This document shows positions 18,866 to 26,582 of a DNA stretch of 64,000 nucleotides, piece after piece. How positions within the stretch are numbered: position 1 is the stretch's first letter; the number at the start of each line of letters is the position of its first letter. The DNA lies in the NCBI RefSeq assembly GCF_018860745.1, contig NZ_JAHKPY010000003.1, positions 558,001 to 622,000 on the forward strand. The letters run 5' to 3'. The translations under genes were made by a program, and so were the position numbers. The notes under the pieces were generated by a model that saw nothing but the letters and a program-made list of their open reading frames with translations, was not told the DNA's origin and did not search any database. Origin of the DNA: Zobellia uliginosa (GTDB lineage Bacteria > Bacteroidota > Bacteroidia > Flavobacteriales > Flavobacteriaceae).

Positions 18866-18948
18866 CAAAAGCTATCTAAATATTTAGATAGCTTTGTTTG
18901 TTGTTTCTTACGCTGTACGGCACTGGTTACAAACGAGCGCTAGCGGGA
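18866..18948 (+). repeat. REP element copy A (right half only)
   Basis: This stretch holds the internal hairpin (AGCTATCTAAA/TTTAGATAGCT) and the right REP end (TACGGCACTGG...GAGCGCTAGCGGG), with no left end. The right end lies 5 bp past the stop codon of the SUKH gene. Confidence 0.8.
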
Positions 18949-18953
18949 GGTAA

Positions 18954-19499
18954 TTATGGTAATTTTAGAATGCTAATAGGTTTAAAGATATTAGGTAAAG
19001 AATTTTCAGAGAAAGGTAAGACTTCTTTGAATTTGTTTTTGGAGGTAATCTTTTCAAAGAAATCGTATAAATTTCTTCCAGCCTTAGTAAATCCTAAACC
19101 TTTGAAATCTGTTATATAAATATCAAATTCCTCAGAGCTTTCACTTTCTATATCCCAAAAAAGGTAATGTCCATTTTCACTCATGGCGAAAGGAATCAAA
19201 TCTCTTAATTTTTTATAAGATAAGTCAGGCTCCATGTCAAACCAGAGTTCATTTTCATTGTCAAGCACATCTTGATAGGTCCCAATTATTTCCTTACTTC
19301 TTATAAAAAAAGAATCAGGATAACTTTCCATTGGAATATAAATGATAAATAGATTGCATGATAGACCGTAACCGAAATTTTCAACAAAATCTATATAAGA
19401 TTTTGGAAATTTTCTTCCATTGGAAAAGTTATGACTATGCAACAATTCTGCATTACCATGAGTTAATTTTTCGCTTATTTTCTCTAAATTAAAATTCAT
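18954..19499 (-). CDS. SMI1/KNR4 (SUKH) family immunity protein
   Basis: This 181-aa protein fits the SUKH fold: FPKSYIDFVENFGYGLSCN near the N-terminus, IPFAMSENGHYLFWDI in the middle and a DIYITDFKG strand. SUKH proteins neutralise nuclease and other polymorphic toxins. No full toxin gene is next to it, but a ~20-codon open tail (19501-19566) ends just upstream of its ATG. The unit is bounded by REP copies A and B, so it is probably an orphan immunity gene. Confidence 0.75.
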   Translation of the reverse strand: MNFNLEKISEKLTHGNAELLHSHNFSNGRKFPKSYIDFVENFGYGLSCNLFIIYIPMESYPDSFFIRSKEIIGTYQDVLDNENELWFDMEPDLSYKKLRDLIPFAMSENGHYLFWDIESESSEEFDIYITDFKGLGFTKAGRNLYDFFEKITSKNKFKEVLPFSENSLPNIFKPISILKLP

Positions 19500-19500
19500 A

Positions 19501-19566
19501 TTATTTGCAACAAATTGTATTTTGCCTTAACCCATTCTCTATGGTTGTATCAGCGATTACGTTTCC
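19501..19566 (-). pseudogene. Possible toxin C-terminal tail remnant
   Basis: On the minus strand a ~20-codon open frame (GNVIADTTIENG then LRQNTICCK) runs from the REP copy B left end to a stop at 19501-19503, directly before the SUKH start. It looks like the last residues of a toxin whose remainder is replaced by the repeat. The evidence is positional, since so short a frame could be chance. Confidence 0.35.
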
Positions 19567-19785
19567 CCCCGCTAGCGCTCATATTTTACGAGTGCCGTCC
19601 CAGTTACTGCCTATTAAGAATCTGAAATCATCAATTGTAAAACCAAGGCTTTTATTGGCTAGGTTTCTCGCATTACCATTTTCTGCTAATTGTTTAAAAA
19701 TACAAAAGCTATCTAAATGTTTAGATAGCTTCGTTTGTTGTTTCCTAAGCTGTACGGCACTCGTTGCAAACGAGCGCTAGCGGGG
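19564..19785 (+). repeat. REP element copy B (complete short form)
   Basis: This ~220-bp element has a left end CCCGCTAGCGCTCATATTTT...GAGTGCCGTCCCAGTTAC, remnants of RAYT sequence, the AGCTATCTAAA/TTTAGATAGCT hairpin and a right end TACGGCACTCGTTGC...GAGCGCTAGCGGGG. The two ends are inverted relative to each other. The right end lies 13 bp past the stop of gene 19799-20626. Confidence 0.9.
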
Positions 19786-19798
19786 AGCTATAGTGGAA

Positions 19799-20626
19799 TT
19801 AATAAGATTCTTTGCCTTTATTCGCTTTTTCCATCCCTTCAATCCAATTATCAGCTACTAGGTGAAATAGCTTATCTTTTGTTTTCGACTTTAAAATTTC
19901 TAATCCTTCTGCAACATCGTTTAATATCCAATTATTACTATTTAAGGTTAGCCATGCTTCTTTTAACTTATCTTCTGAAATGTATTTATTAAATAAAGTA
20001 AATTTTTCATTTTTAAAATTTAGCCAACTAGGAGCTTCGAAAATGGTTTCAATTACCTCTTTAGTCGCAATTTCATAAGAACAAGCATCTTTAATATAAT
20101 TTTTATTTAATAGCTTAGGGGATGACGGATATTGTCCATCATAAGTGTCGATTGTTAATGCATATCTTAAAGGAGTTTTTTGCGCAAAAACAGGTAGATT
20201 TATGTAATCCCTTGGGTTATTACCATATTCTTCGCAAAAAGCATCTATTTCTTTAGCGTTTTTTATGTTTATTTCTTTACAGAAAGAAAGTATTTTTGGG
20301 GATAATCCTTCTTCAATCATATCCATATCAATAACCATTCTTGTAAAGAATTGATCAATAGTTCTAGATACTTCGCTCATATAACCATTTTCCAACTCAA
20401 ACTCAACGTAGGACATCTCTCTTTCAAAAAAGAAATGTCTAATAACTCCTTTGTAAGATGCTCCAAATCCTGTAAAAAAAGGGATTAAACAAGGAGGGTG
20501 AGGATACCAGTAACCTTCTATATGGTTATAATCATCTAAATAGGGGATTTTTATCTCTTGATTAATTAATCTAATTAAATTTTCATCTAGGTCTAAATTA
20601 TCTAAAATTTTGTTTAGTAAAATCAT
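19799..20626 (-). CDS. Putative immunity protein (unknown family)
   Basis: This 275-aa soluble, acidic protein has no family I recognise. It contains GYWYPHPPCLIPFFTGFGAS near residue 45. It begins 18 bp after the HNH-like toxin gene on the same strand and ends 13 bp before the right end of REP copy B. Gene order (toxin then this) suggests it is the cognate immunity protein. That is inference. Confidence 0.5.
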   Translation of the reverse strand: MILLNKILDNLDLDENLIRLINQEIKIPYLDDYNHIEGYWYPHPPCLIPFFTGFGASYKGVIRHFFFEREMSYVEFELENGYMSEVSRTIDQFFTRMVIDMDMIEEGLSPKILSFCKEINIKNAKEIDAFCEEYGNNPRDYINLPVFAQKTPLRYALTIDTYDGQYPSSPKLLNKNYIKDACSYEIATKEVIETIFEAPSWLNFKNEKFTLFNKYISEDKLKEAWLTLNSNNWILNDVAEGLEILKSKTKDKLFHLVADNWIEGMEKANKGKESY

Positions 20627-20644
20627 AGTTTAAAAATACTTTTT

Positions 20645-21613
20645 TTAATCTAATTTCATGCTATTTATTGGTATTTCATGTACTGGGTCTATTTTATCAA
20701 CAAATTTATTTGTTCCTGAAGAAGTTGATTCATGTATTAGTTCATGAGTAGCCCGATCAATAGGTTCGGTTAAATTTTTAGGGTTAGCAATTTGATCTGG
20801 GAAATCTTTTTTAGGAAAGTTCCAATGATGAATTTCACCATCAATTACATGTCCTAAATCCTCAGCTTTATTTTTGAAAGTTTGTCTAACGTATTTATAT
20901 GTATCTCCTAAAAAATCATTATCCATTGGGACACCATTTCTTAGATTTTCTAAATATGTTTTGTAAATATTCCCTCCTTTTCTTTTAGAGTTCGCTAATT
21001 TCCTAAGTGTATCATTCCAAATTTTCAATAATTGCGGATTATCCGCAATCATAGTAACTCCAAAGTCAGAGGGTTTTTTAGGAATCACCTCATCTAAATG
21101 CACCACATCCCCCAATTCCTCCGGCACTTCAATTTTAGCACCATCCTGAATTTTCTCACCTGCTCTTGATATATCCCCCAATTCCTTTGGTGGCGGCAGT
21201 AGTTTGGTCCCATCAGAAATATCCTCCAATTTATCGGCAGCTTTTGCGGCATCGCCAAGGTCAGCTATCTTATCAAGTGCCCTAGCTGCATCAACGGTCT
21301 TATCGGCAACCTTAGCGGCAGTTAGCGCTGCTGCCCCTCCTGCAGTGGCCACTTCCATACCCACTTCAAACAAAACTTGTCCGGTAAAGTCTCCCCACTC
21401 TTCAGCGCTCATGTTGGCAGCTTTTTCCATCAATTGTTCGGCCATTACGGCGTTTTCTTGTTGGGCGGCCATATAATCCGCTGGATCGGTGAGCATATTT
21501 ATGGCAGAGTTACGGTAGACGAACGTACCTGCTTTTTTGGCCATATTGCCCATGGCGGTAAAAGTTTCCTTATCTTTTTGCAGTTGTTCGGCATAACCTT
21601 GAGGATTAGCCAT
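20645..21613 (-). CDS. Orphan polymorphic toxin tip with HNH-like nuclease domain
   Basis: This 322-aa protein has a helical, alanine-rich pre-toxin region (1-150; includes SAEEWGDFTGQVLFEVGMEV and KLLPPPKELGD) and a C-terminal domain (~185-322). The latter holds GEIHHWNFPKKDFPDQ, NPKNLT and RATHELIH: paired histidines at 262-263, N281-type and H290/H294 positions as in HNH/endonuclease VII-type toxins. No PAAR, VgrG or secretion domain is present. Upstream in frame lies a remnant ending in TAG. Its pre-toxin segment is nearly identical to that of the tip at 24660-25324. Confidence 0.65.
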   Translation of the reverse strand: MANPQGYAEQLQKDKETFTAMGNMAKKAGTFVYRNSAINMLTDPADYMAAQQENAVMAEQLMEKAANMSAEEWGDFTGQVLFEVGMEVATAGGAAALTAAKVADKTVDAARALDKIADLGDAAKAADKLEDISDGTKLLPPPKELGDISRAGEKIQDGAKIEVPEELGDVVHLDEVIPKKPSDFGVTMIADNPQLLKIWNDTLRKLANSKRKGGNIYKTYLENLRNGVPMDNDFLGDTYKYVRQTFKNKAEDLGHVIDGEIHHWNFPKKDFPDQIANPKNLTEPIDRATHELIHESTSSGTNKFVDKIDPVHEIPINSMKLD

Positions 21614-21640
21614 TATATAGATTGGGTGGTGCTTGCCTGC

Positions 21641-21748
21641 CTAAACTACAAGGTCTGCAACGCCGATTACGGTACCTTTTGCGCCTTTCCAAAGGCCAGT
21701 GCCCAATCCTTTGGTAAAGTCCCATGCATTGTCCCAAAAGCCGTTTTC
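21641..21748 (-). pseudogene. Upstream remnant of the HNH toxin's parent gene
   Basis: In the same frame as the HNH toxin, about 35 codons read ENGFWDNAWDFTKG then LGTGLWKGAKGT, then a TAG stop at 21641-21643, followed 27 bp later by the toxin ATG. This resembles the pre-toxin linker of Rhs/PAAR-type toxins. A further TAG bounds it upstream next to REP copy C. The parent toxin thus seems to have been cut and interrupted. Confidence 0.5.
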
Positions 21749-21786
21749 CTATAGGGTTATGAATTTTATTCTGTTATATGTCTTTT

Positions 21787-21873
21787 TTTAAAATACAAAA
21801 GCTATCTAAATGTTTAGATAGCTTAGTTTGTTGTTTACTGCTCAGTACGGCGCTTGTTGCAAACGGAGCGGCT
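21787..21873 (+). repeat. REP element copy C (degenerate right half)
   Basis: The internal hairpin is intact, but the right end is altered (AGTACGGCGCTTGTTGC...CGGAGCGGC) and no left end is seen. It lies 13 bp past the stop of gene 21886-22803. Confidence 0.75.
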
Positions 21874-21885
21874 TACAGAGGAACT

Positions 21886-22803
21886 TTACAGTTTAAATTC
21901 AACACCCGGGTTGTCCGCCTTTAACTTGGCTTTACATTTTTCCACCAGTTCGTCTGTAGGCCAAGGTATTGATTGCTCCGGTAGTTTGTTGATTTCCATT
22001 TGCATTAATTTATTCTCGGGAGAAGGGGTGTAGCCCGGTAAGCCCAAGTCTTTACGAATGGCCAACCACATTAAAATCTCTACAGGAAAAATGAAGTAAT
22101 CCGCACTTGTGAACTCTAAATCGTAACCGTCCCCGTTTTCGTCATTTTCACCGCCTTGTTCATCTTCGTCAGATTGTGCAATATGGAATTCGGAAAGGTC
22201 ATCAACAATATCTGAAAGTAGGCCGGTATCTTTTGTGTCCCAATTGTCCAAGGCTTTTTGATAAACTCCCAAATCATCTGGGTATCGGGTGCCGGTTTGT
22301 TCCAGTTCTTTTCCCTGCCACCTGCAGAAAAGCTCTAACATGAACCAAGGATGGATTGGAAAGCTTATCCAGCCGTCATATTGTTTTCCATAAAGCATTT
22401 TTAACAACAAATTACCATAAGTTATGGCTTTTTCTTTTTGCCCTAAGTAAAGCATTTGGGCCAAGTGTTTTACACTTTGGGTTAAGGATGTTGCCGAATT
22501 GTAGGTTGGTACTAATTCTGCAATGAATAGATTATAATTGTTACACTCCATGGCAAAATATGTACTCTTTGACAAGTATGAAAAGTCCAAATTTTTATAA
22601 AATAAAAAATGATGAATAAAATTATAATGGTTCCAAAAAGATAAATAATTAAAGTTTTCACCAACGAAACTGTCATCTTCTTGATTGGCTAAATAATCGT
22701 TTAGTTCCTCAATTGGCTCTTCAATATGTGACTTCTCTAATCTAGAAATTTGTTGTTGCTTTTTCTTTAAAGTATACTTTATTGCTTCTTCAAGTGTTTT
22801 CAT
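21886..22803 (-). CDS. Putative immunity protein, helical (DUF1911/Imm49-like, tentative)
   Basis: This 305-aa mostly helical protein has an acidic linker (DEDEQGGENDENGDG, ~210) and a C-terminal region ADYFIFPVEILMWLAIRKDL whose position and pattern recall the YWxxEAGAVVKxxGL segment of PoNi-type proteins. The family is not certain. It starts 2 bp after the end of the 151-aa gene and ends 13 bp before REP copy C, the usual place of an immunity gene here. Confidence 0.5.
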   Translation of the reverse strand: MKTLEEAIKYTLKKKQQQISRLEKSHIEEPIEELNDYLANQEDDSFVGENFNYLSFWNHYNFIHHFLFYKNLDFSYLSKSTYFAMECNNYNLFIAELVPTYNSATSLTQSVKHLAQMLYLGQKEKAITYGNLLLKMLYGKQYDGWISFPIHPWFMLELFCRWQGKELEQTGTRYPDDLGVYQKALDNWDTKDTGLLSDIVDDLSEFHIAQSDEDEQGGENDENGDGYDLEFTSADYFIFPVEILMWLAIRKDLGLPGYTPSPENKLMQMEINKLPEQSIPWPTDELVEKCKAKLKADNPGVEFKL

Positions 22804-22805
22804 AA

Positions 22806-23261
22806 CTACTTACCCTTTTTTTTAGGTGTGTTTCCTTTAGCTTTTGTTTTAGGTGGTTTGGCTTTCCAATCTTTAGCTTTTGGAGTATCTCGCAAGTTAC
22901 CGTCTTTGTCTACATGAACATCTATTTTTTTATGTTCAATCTTATTACCGTTTCTTTCTGCTTTTTTAATAGCCTTTTGAGCCTTTTTTGCCTCTTCAGT
23001 ACTTTTTCCGTCTGTATAGCCATCTTCCTCTTTTGCTGCTCTATTCAATCTGTCATTAGTATATTTTTCACCACCCATTTCTCTCTGAGGTTTGCTTAAT
23101 TCTGATTCTTCTTCAAGTTCATCTGGATCATATGTTTTTTGAAAGATCAAATAATTTGAAGGATTACTGTCCTTTGAATCAGCTAATAAGACCATATAAT
23201 ACATATCTTCTTTGTTATCAGTAATAGATATGTTTTTAACTTTAAAGTTTATTTCGAACAT
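22806..23261 (-). CDS. Imm10-like N-terminus fused to a basic tail
   Basis: Residues 1-50 (FKVKNISITDNKEDMYYMVLL, NYLIFQKTYDPDELE) resemble the first half of Imm10-type immunity proteins. From about 55 on the protein is lysine-rich and charged (KSTEEAKKAQKAIKKAER, KKIDVHVDKDGNLRD), more like the end of a secreted toxin. The start is immediately adjacent to the deaminase stop, as expected for its immunity gene. It may be a chimera made by recombination. Confidence in the Imm10 match is low. Confidence 0.45.
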   Translation of the reverse strand: MFEINFKVKNISITDNKEDMYYMVLLADSKDSNPSNYLIFQKTYDPDELEEESELSKPQREMGGEKYTNDRLNRAAKEEDGYTDGKSTEEAKKAQKAIKKAERNGNKIEHKKIDVHVDKDGNLRDTPKAKDWKAKPPKTKAKGNTPKKKGK

Positions 23262-23627
23262 TTAATTACAACCTTTAGGGTGAAATTTAGGGTTTTTACT
23301 TGTTGAATCGATTGTCTTTTTACCATCTTGGAATTGAACATGTTGTGCTTTTCCTGTATCATCTGTCCATTTGTAATCAACAGTTGCACCAACACCACTT
23401 GCACCTCTCATTTTACCTCTACAAGAATTACAAGGCGGATATTGTCCTATGATTTCCATTCTTTGTCCAGGTTGTAAAGGTAATTTTTTAACCGCTCTTG
23501 CTTCTGTATGTGTTGCTAAAGTACTTTGTGGAAATCCTAAAGCTTTTTCAGCAGCAGTCATATTACCACTTTGGAATGCTTCGGTATGAATGAGGTTTCC
23601 AGAATTATCAAATACATTTACAGTCCC
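23262..23627 (-). CDS. Orphan deaminase-type toxin tip (5'-truncated by REP)
   Basis: Zinc-deaminase motifs are clear: THTEARAV (HxE) and YPPCNSCRGKM (PCxxC), as in bacterial nucleic-acid deaminase toxins. The first ATG is at 23561, but the frame continues upstream without a start (TVNVFDNSGNLIHTEAFQ) until it meets the left end of REP copy D. It is therefore a C-terminal tip without its delivery part. It probably needs recombination onto a carrier to be active. Confidence 0.65.
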   Translation of the reverse strand, partial: GTVNVFDNSGNLIHTEAFQSGNMTAAEKALGFPQSTLATHTEARAVKKLPLQPGQRMEIIGQYPPCNSCRGKMRGASGVGATVDYKWTDDTGKAQHVQFQDGKKTIDSTSKNPKFHPKGCN

Positions 23628-23867
23628 AGCTAGCGCTCGTATTTTACGAGTGCCGTCCCAGTTACTTTCTATCGAAAACCTAAAAACACCAATTGTAAAA
23701 CTAAGGCTTTTATTGCCAAGGTTTCTTGCTTTACCATTTTCTGCTCATTGTCTAAAAATACAAAAGCTATCTAAATTTTTAGATAGCTCTTAGTATTGTT
23801 TTTTAAGCTGTACGGCACTCGTTGCAAACGAGCGCTAGCGGGGTTACAAACGAGCGCTAGCGGGGGG
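23626..23867 (+). repeat. REP element copy D (complete; duplicated right tip)
   Basis: This copy has a left end AGCTAGCGCTCGTATTTTAC, the internal hairpin with one changed loop base, and a right end in which the terminal GAGCGCTAGCGGGG motif is present twice. It cuts the deaminase frame at its left end. Confidence 0.88.
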
Positions 23868-23917
23868 GACTAGCTGGGTTTCAATATTTTCGGTAAATCT
23901 TATATGGAATAAGAATC

Positions 23918-24652
23918 TTATAATAGTTTGGAAAGTTCCAAGCGCTCTTTAATCTCTTTTGCAATTGATATCTCCCTTTCACCCATGTTACAAGGTTTAT
24001 CAGTGTCTATTATAAACAGGGCTCCGTCGAAGAGGTTATTCTCAATAATATCGTTGCGTTTTGGTAAATATTTGAGTACTTCCTTATTCGAAAAATAAGT
24101 AATCCAGCCTACCCAAAATTCATCATTTATTTGATCAACATTGTCATAGAGGGTATCAGTTACAATTACCGAATATTCTGCATTTGTTAGATTGATTAAA
24201 ACTTTCATTAAGGTAGTGCAAAAGCTGTCAGTACAAAATATGTCATATCCCCATTGAGGAAATTCTATATTTATGAATCCATTACCTATACCTTTTCCAT
24301 CCGAAATAGTTACGGAAACCTTACCGTCTTTTTCGTTTTTTGTGTTTGAATAAGCGTTTGAGAATCCAATATGACTATATGACTGGTACCGGAGTTCTTT
24401 ATCAAGTTTATCTTCGTTTATAAATGCAAGTTCTTCATCTTTTAGCTGCTCAAAAACAACATTGTCAAAATCCTTTAAATTATTATCAAAGCAACACCAA
24501 GCATCTGCAGAAAATCCCCAGCTACACATATTTTCAAAAATTGGGTGTATAGGTTGCAGAGCTTTTAAAACCGTTTTGCTGAAATTTAGATATTCCTGTA
24601 AGGTTAGTCTCCTGGATTTGAATTGTACTTTTAAGAATATTTCTTCCCTCAT
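23918..24652 (-). CDS. Imm52-like immunity protein
   Basis: This 244-aa protein starts 7 bp after the Tox-REase-5-like tip on the same strand. Imm52 proteins are the known partners of Tox-REase-5. It contains LTLQEYLNFSKTVLKALQP and EFWVGWITYFSNKEVLKYLP, which fit the family as I recall it. It would bind and block the nuclease in the cytoplasm. REP copy D lies 50 bp beyond its stop. Confidence 0.6.
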   Translation of the reverse strand: MREEIFLKVQFKSRRLTLQEYLNFSKTVLKALQPIHPIFENMCSWGFSADAWCCFDNNLKDFDNVVFEQLKDEELAFINEDKLDKELRYQSYSHIGFSNAYSNTKNEKDGKVSVTISDGKGIGNGFINIEFPQWGYDIFCTDSFCTTLMKVLINLTNAEYSVIVTDTLYDNVDQINDEFWVGWITYFSNKEVLKYLPKRNDIIENNLFDGALFIIDTDKPCNMGEREISIAKEIKERLELSKLL

Positions 24653-24659
24653 GATTTTC

Positions 24660-25324
24660 CTATTTAGGCGTAACAGTTACTTTTATCCCTTTTACATCAT
24701 TCTTTTTAAAGATTTTATTTAATTGGTTGGCCTTTTCCTGCGAAGGTACTCGATATTCCAAATTGGCACCAGCTTTTTTAGCAATATCTGCATCAATTTG
24801 AGCTTGTTTAGCTACTTTCTTTTCAGCCCAATCCTGACCCTTCGGTGGCCATTTATCCCATTCCTTAGCATCGAGAAGTGTATTAGTGTCAGGGTCGTAA
24901 CCATCAAATTTCTTCTTGCCACTTTTCATTAAATCCGTTTTGACAACGTATTCGGTGTCCTTTGGGGCACCCGTTACCTTTTCTTGGTAATCCGCACCTT
25001 TTTGTGGGGTGGTTTCTTTCTGCCATTTGCCCGGACCGCCATCACTATTACCATGCTTATAGGATGGTTTTTTCTTTGGAACATGCACCACATCCCCCAA
25101 CTCCTTTGGAGGAGGCAGTAATTTAGTCCCATCCGAAATATCTTCTAGTTTATCGGTAGCTTTTGCGGCATCGCCAAGGTCGTCCAATTTGTCCAGTACT
25201 CTAGCAGCGTCAACAGTTTTGTCTGTCACCTTTGCGGCAGTTAGCGCTGCGGCCCCTCCTGCAGTGGCTACTTCCATACCCACTTCAAACAAAACTTGTC
25301 CGGTAAAGTCTCCCCACTCCTCAG
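24660..25324 (-). CDS. Orphan Tox-REase-5-like toxin tip (5'-truncated by REP)
   Basis: The frame is open from the left end of REP copy E. The first possible start is a TTG at 25292 and there is no ATG upstream. It begins in the shared pre-toxin segment (AEEWGDFTGQVLFEV) and ends in a restriction-endonuclease-fold domain: YQEKVTGAP, KKKFDGYDPDTNTLLDAKEW (D and DxK catalytic pattern), and EYRVPSQEKANQLNKIF. This is a DNase tip lacking its delivery domain, with an Imm52-like gene behind it. Confidence 0.65.
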
Positions 25325-25547
25325 CCCCGCTAGCGCTCGTATTTTACGAGTGCCGTCCCAGTTACTTCCTATTAAGAATTTGAAACTTCAATTGTAAAAC
25401 CAAGGCTTTTATTACCAAGGTTTCTTGCTTTACCATTTTCTGCTCATTGTCTAAAAATACAAAAGCTATCTAAATGTTTAGATAGCTTTGTTTGTTGTTT
25501 TCTTACTCTGTACGGCACTCGTTGCAAACGAGCGCTAGCGAGGGGGG
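25325..25547 (+). repeat. REP element copy E (complete short form)
   Basis: The element spans the left end CCCCGCTAGCGCTCG through the internal hairpin to the right end GAGCGCTAGCGAGG. On the minus strand its interior begins ATGAGCAGAAAATGGTAA, matching the first codons of the RAYT gene. The right end lies 5 bp past the stop of gene 25553-26509. Confidence 0.9.
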
Positions 25548-25552
25548 ATGCT

Positions 25553-26509
25553 TTAAAGTCTAATTAGGTATAGTGTGAAGTCCTTATCGCCGAAACCTCC
25601 ATCGTTAATGATAATATATTTCCCATTAGGATTGGTGTAAATGGATATTTTAGTCTTAGGAACTTTACTGCCTTTGTACAATACTGAATTTTGTTCTTTA
25701 AAGAGAATTATTCCATTTTTAAATTTTAAGTCGTAGTAGCTTACTCCTCGCCAATGCGGAGGCATTAAACCGTTTACATTATAGGAAAAATTTGGTGTTA
25801 TATGACCATTCCATTCTTTTTTTTTAAAAAATGATACATCAACTAAATTATTTAGGGCTTCAAAGTTCAATTGAGCTGAATATTTGTAGGTTTTGTTAAA
25901 ACCTTCATTACTTTCGGCATAAAGTTCAGACCATTTTCTATCCTTGTAAAAAACTACTTTTAGCAAGTGTTTCTGAGTTTCCGAATATAACACGTAATCA
26001 TAGAAAAAATGTTCAGCGTTCTTAATATAGTTTTTTATTTCTTCAGTCGTTAAAAGTGCTCCGTTTTGAATTAAATTGAAAGGTTTTCGAGAAGCATCTC
26101 CATCTTTCAACCATGTACAGTAAAATCCTTTTTCAATATTTATAAGGTAATCATCTATAGGCTCTATGAACTCATTGATAAAACGCAACGAATCTATCAA
26201 CATACCATCTTCATTTATTTTATAAAATACTTCCGAATGCAATTTGTCGTTTGCTCCCTCATCCTTACGCTGAGCAATCCAAATATGACTTTCATCCTTT
26301 ATTTTTCCAGATGAAAAAGATTTGGTTTCAATTGTTTGAATATCGAAGTTTTTATTAGTCGCTAAGTGTCTTAAATTTTGATAGCGTTCAAATTTAGCTG
26401 GAGTATGTGTGAATAGAAGATTGACTGTTTCAAAGATATTCACGATATTGAGAACCGCAAACAAAAGTAAAATCGTTACTAAAATTTTTAAAACCATTTT
26501 TTTATTCAT
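25553..26509 (-). CDS. Membrane-anchored putative immunity protein (unknown family)
   Basis: This 318-aa protein has one N-terminal membrane helix (KILVTILLLFAVLNIVNIF), followed by a large, probably periplasmic domain. No family is recognised. Its ATG overlaps the TAA of a ~24-codon upstream frame (TAATG), the arrangement typical of toxin-immunity pairs, and that frame is cut by the left end of the RAYT element. I infer an immunity protein for a lost periplasm-acting toxin. Confidence 0.5.
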   Translation of the reverse strand: MNKKMVLKILVTILLLFAVLNIVNIFETVNLLFTHTPAKFERYQNLRHLATNKNFDIQTIETKSFSSGKIKDESHIWIAQRKDEGANDKLHSEVFYKINEDGMLIDSLRFINEFIEPIDDYLINIEKGFYCTWLKDGDASRKPFNLIQNGALLTTEEIKNYIKNAEHFFYDYVLYSETQKHLLKVVFYKDRKWSELYAESNEGFNKTYKYSAQLNFEALNNLVDVSFFKKKEWNGHITPNFSYNVNGLMPPHWRGVSYYDLKFKNGIILFKEQNSVLYKGSKVPKTKISIYTNPNGKYIIINDGGFGDKDFTLYLIRL

Positions 26510-26582
26510 TATCGAATTTCTTGACCGTTACAATGTTGAAATATTAAAAATTTTGAGGTTTTGTCTCTATATATCTTCAGTT
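26509..26582 (-). pseudogene. Possible toxin C-terminal tail remnant
   Basis: A ~24-codon open frame (GELKIYRDKTSKF then LIFQHCNGQEIR) ends with a TAA that overlaps the ATG of the following gene by one base. Its 5' side runs into the left end of the RAYT element at 26583. It is probably the last piece of a toxin gene. Confidence 0.4.
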
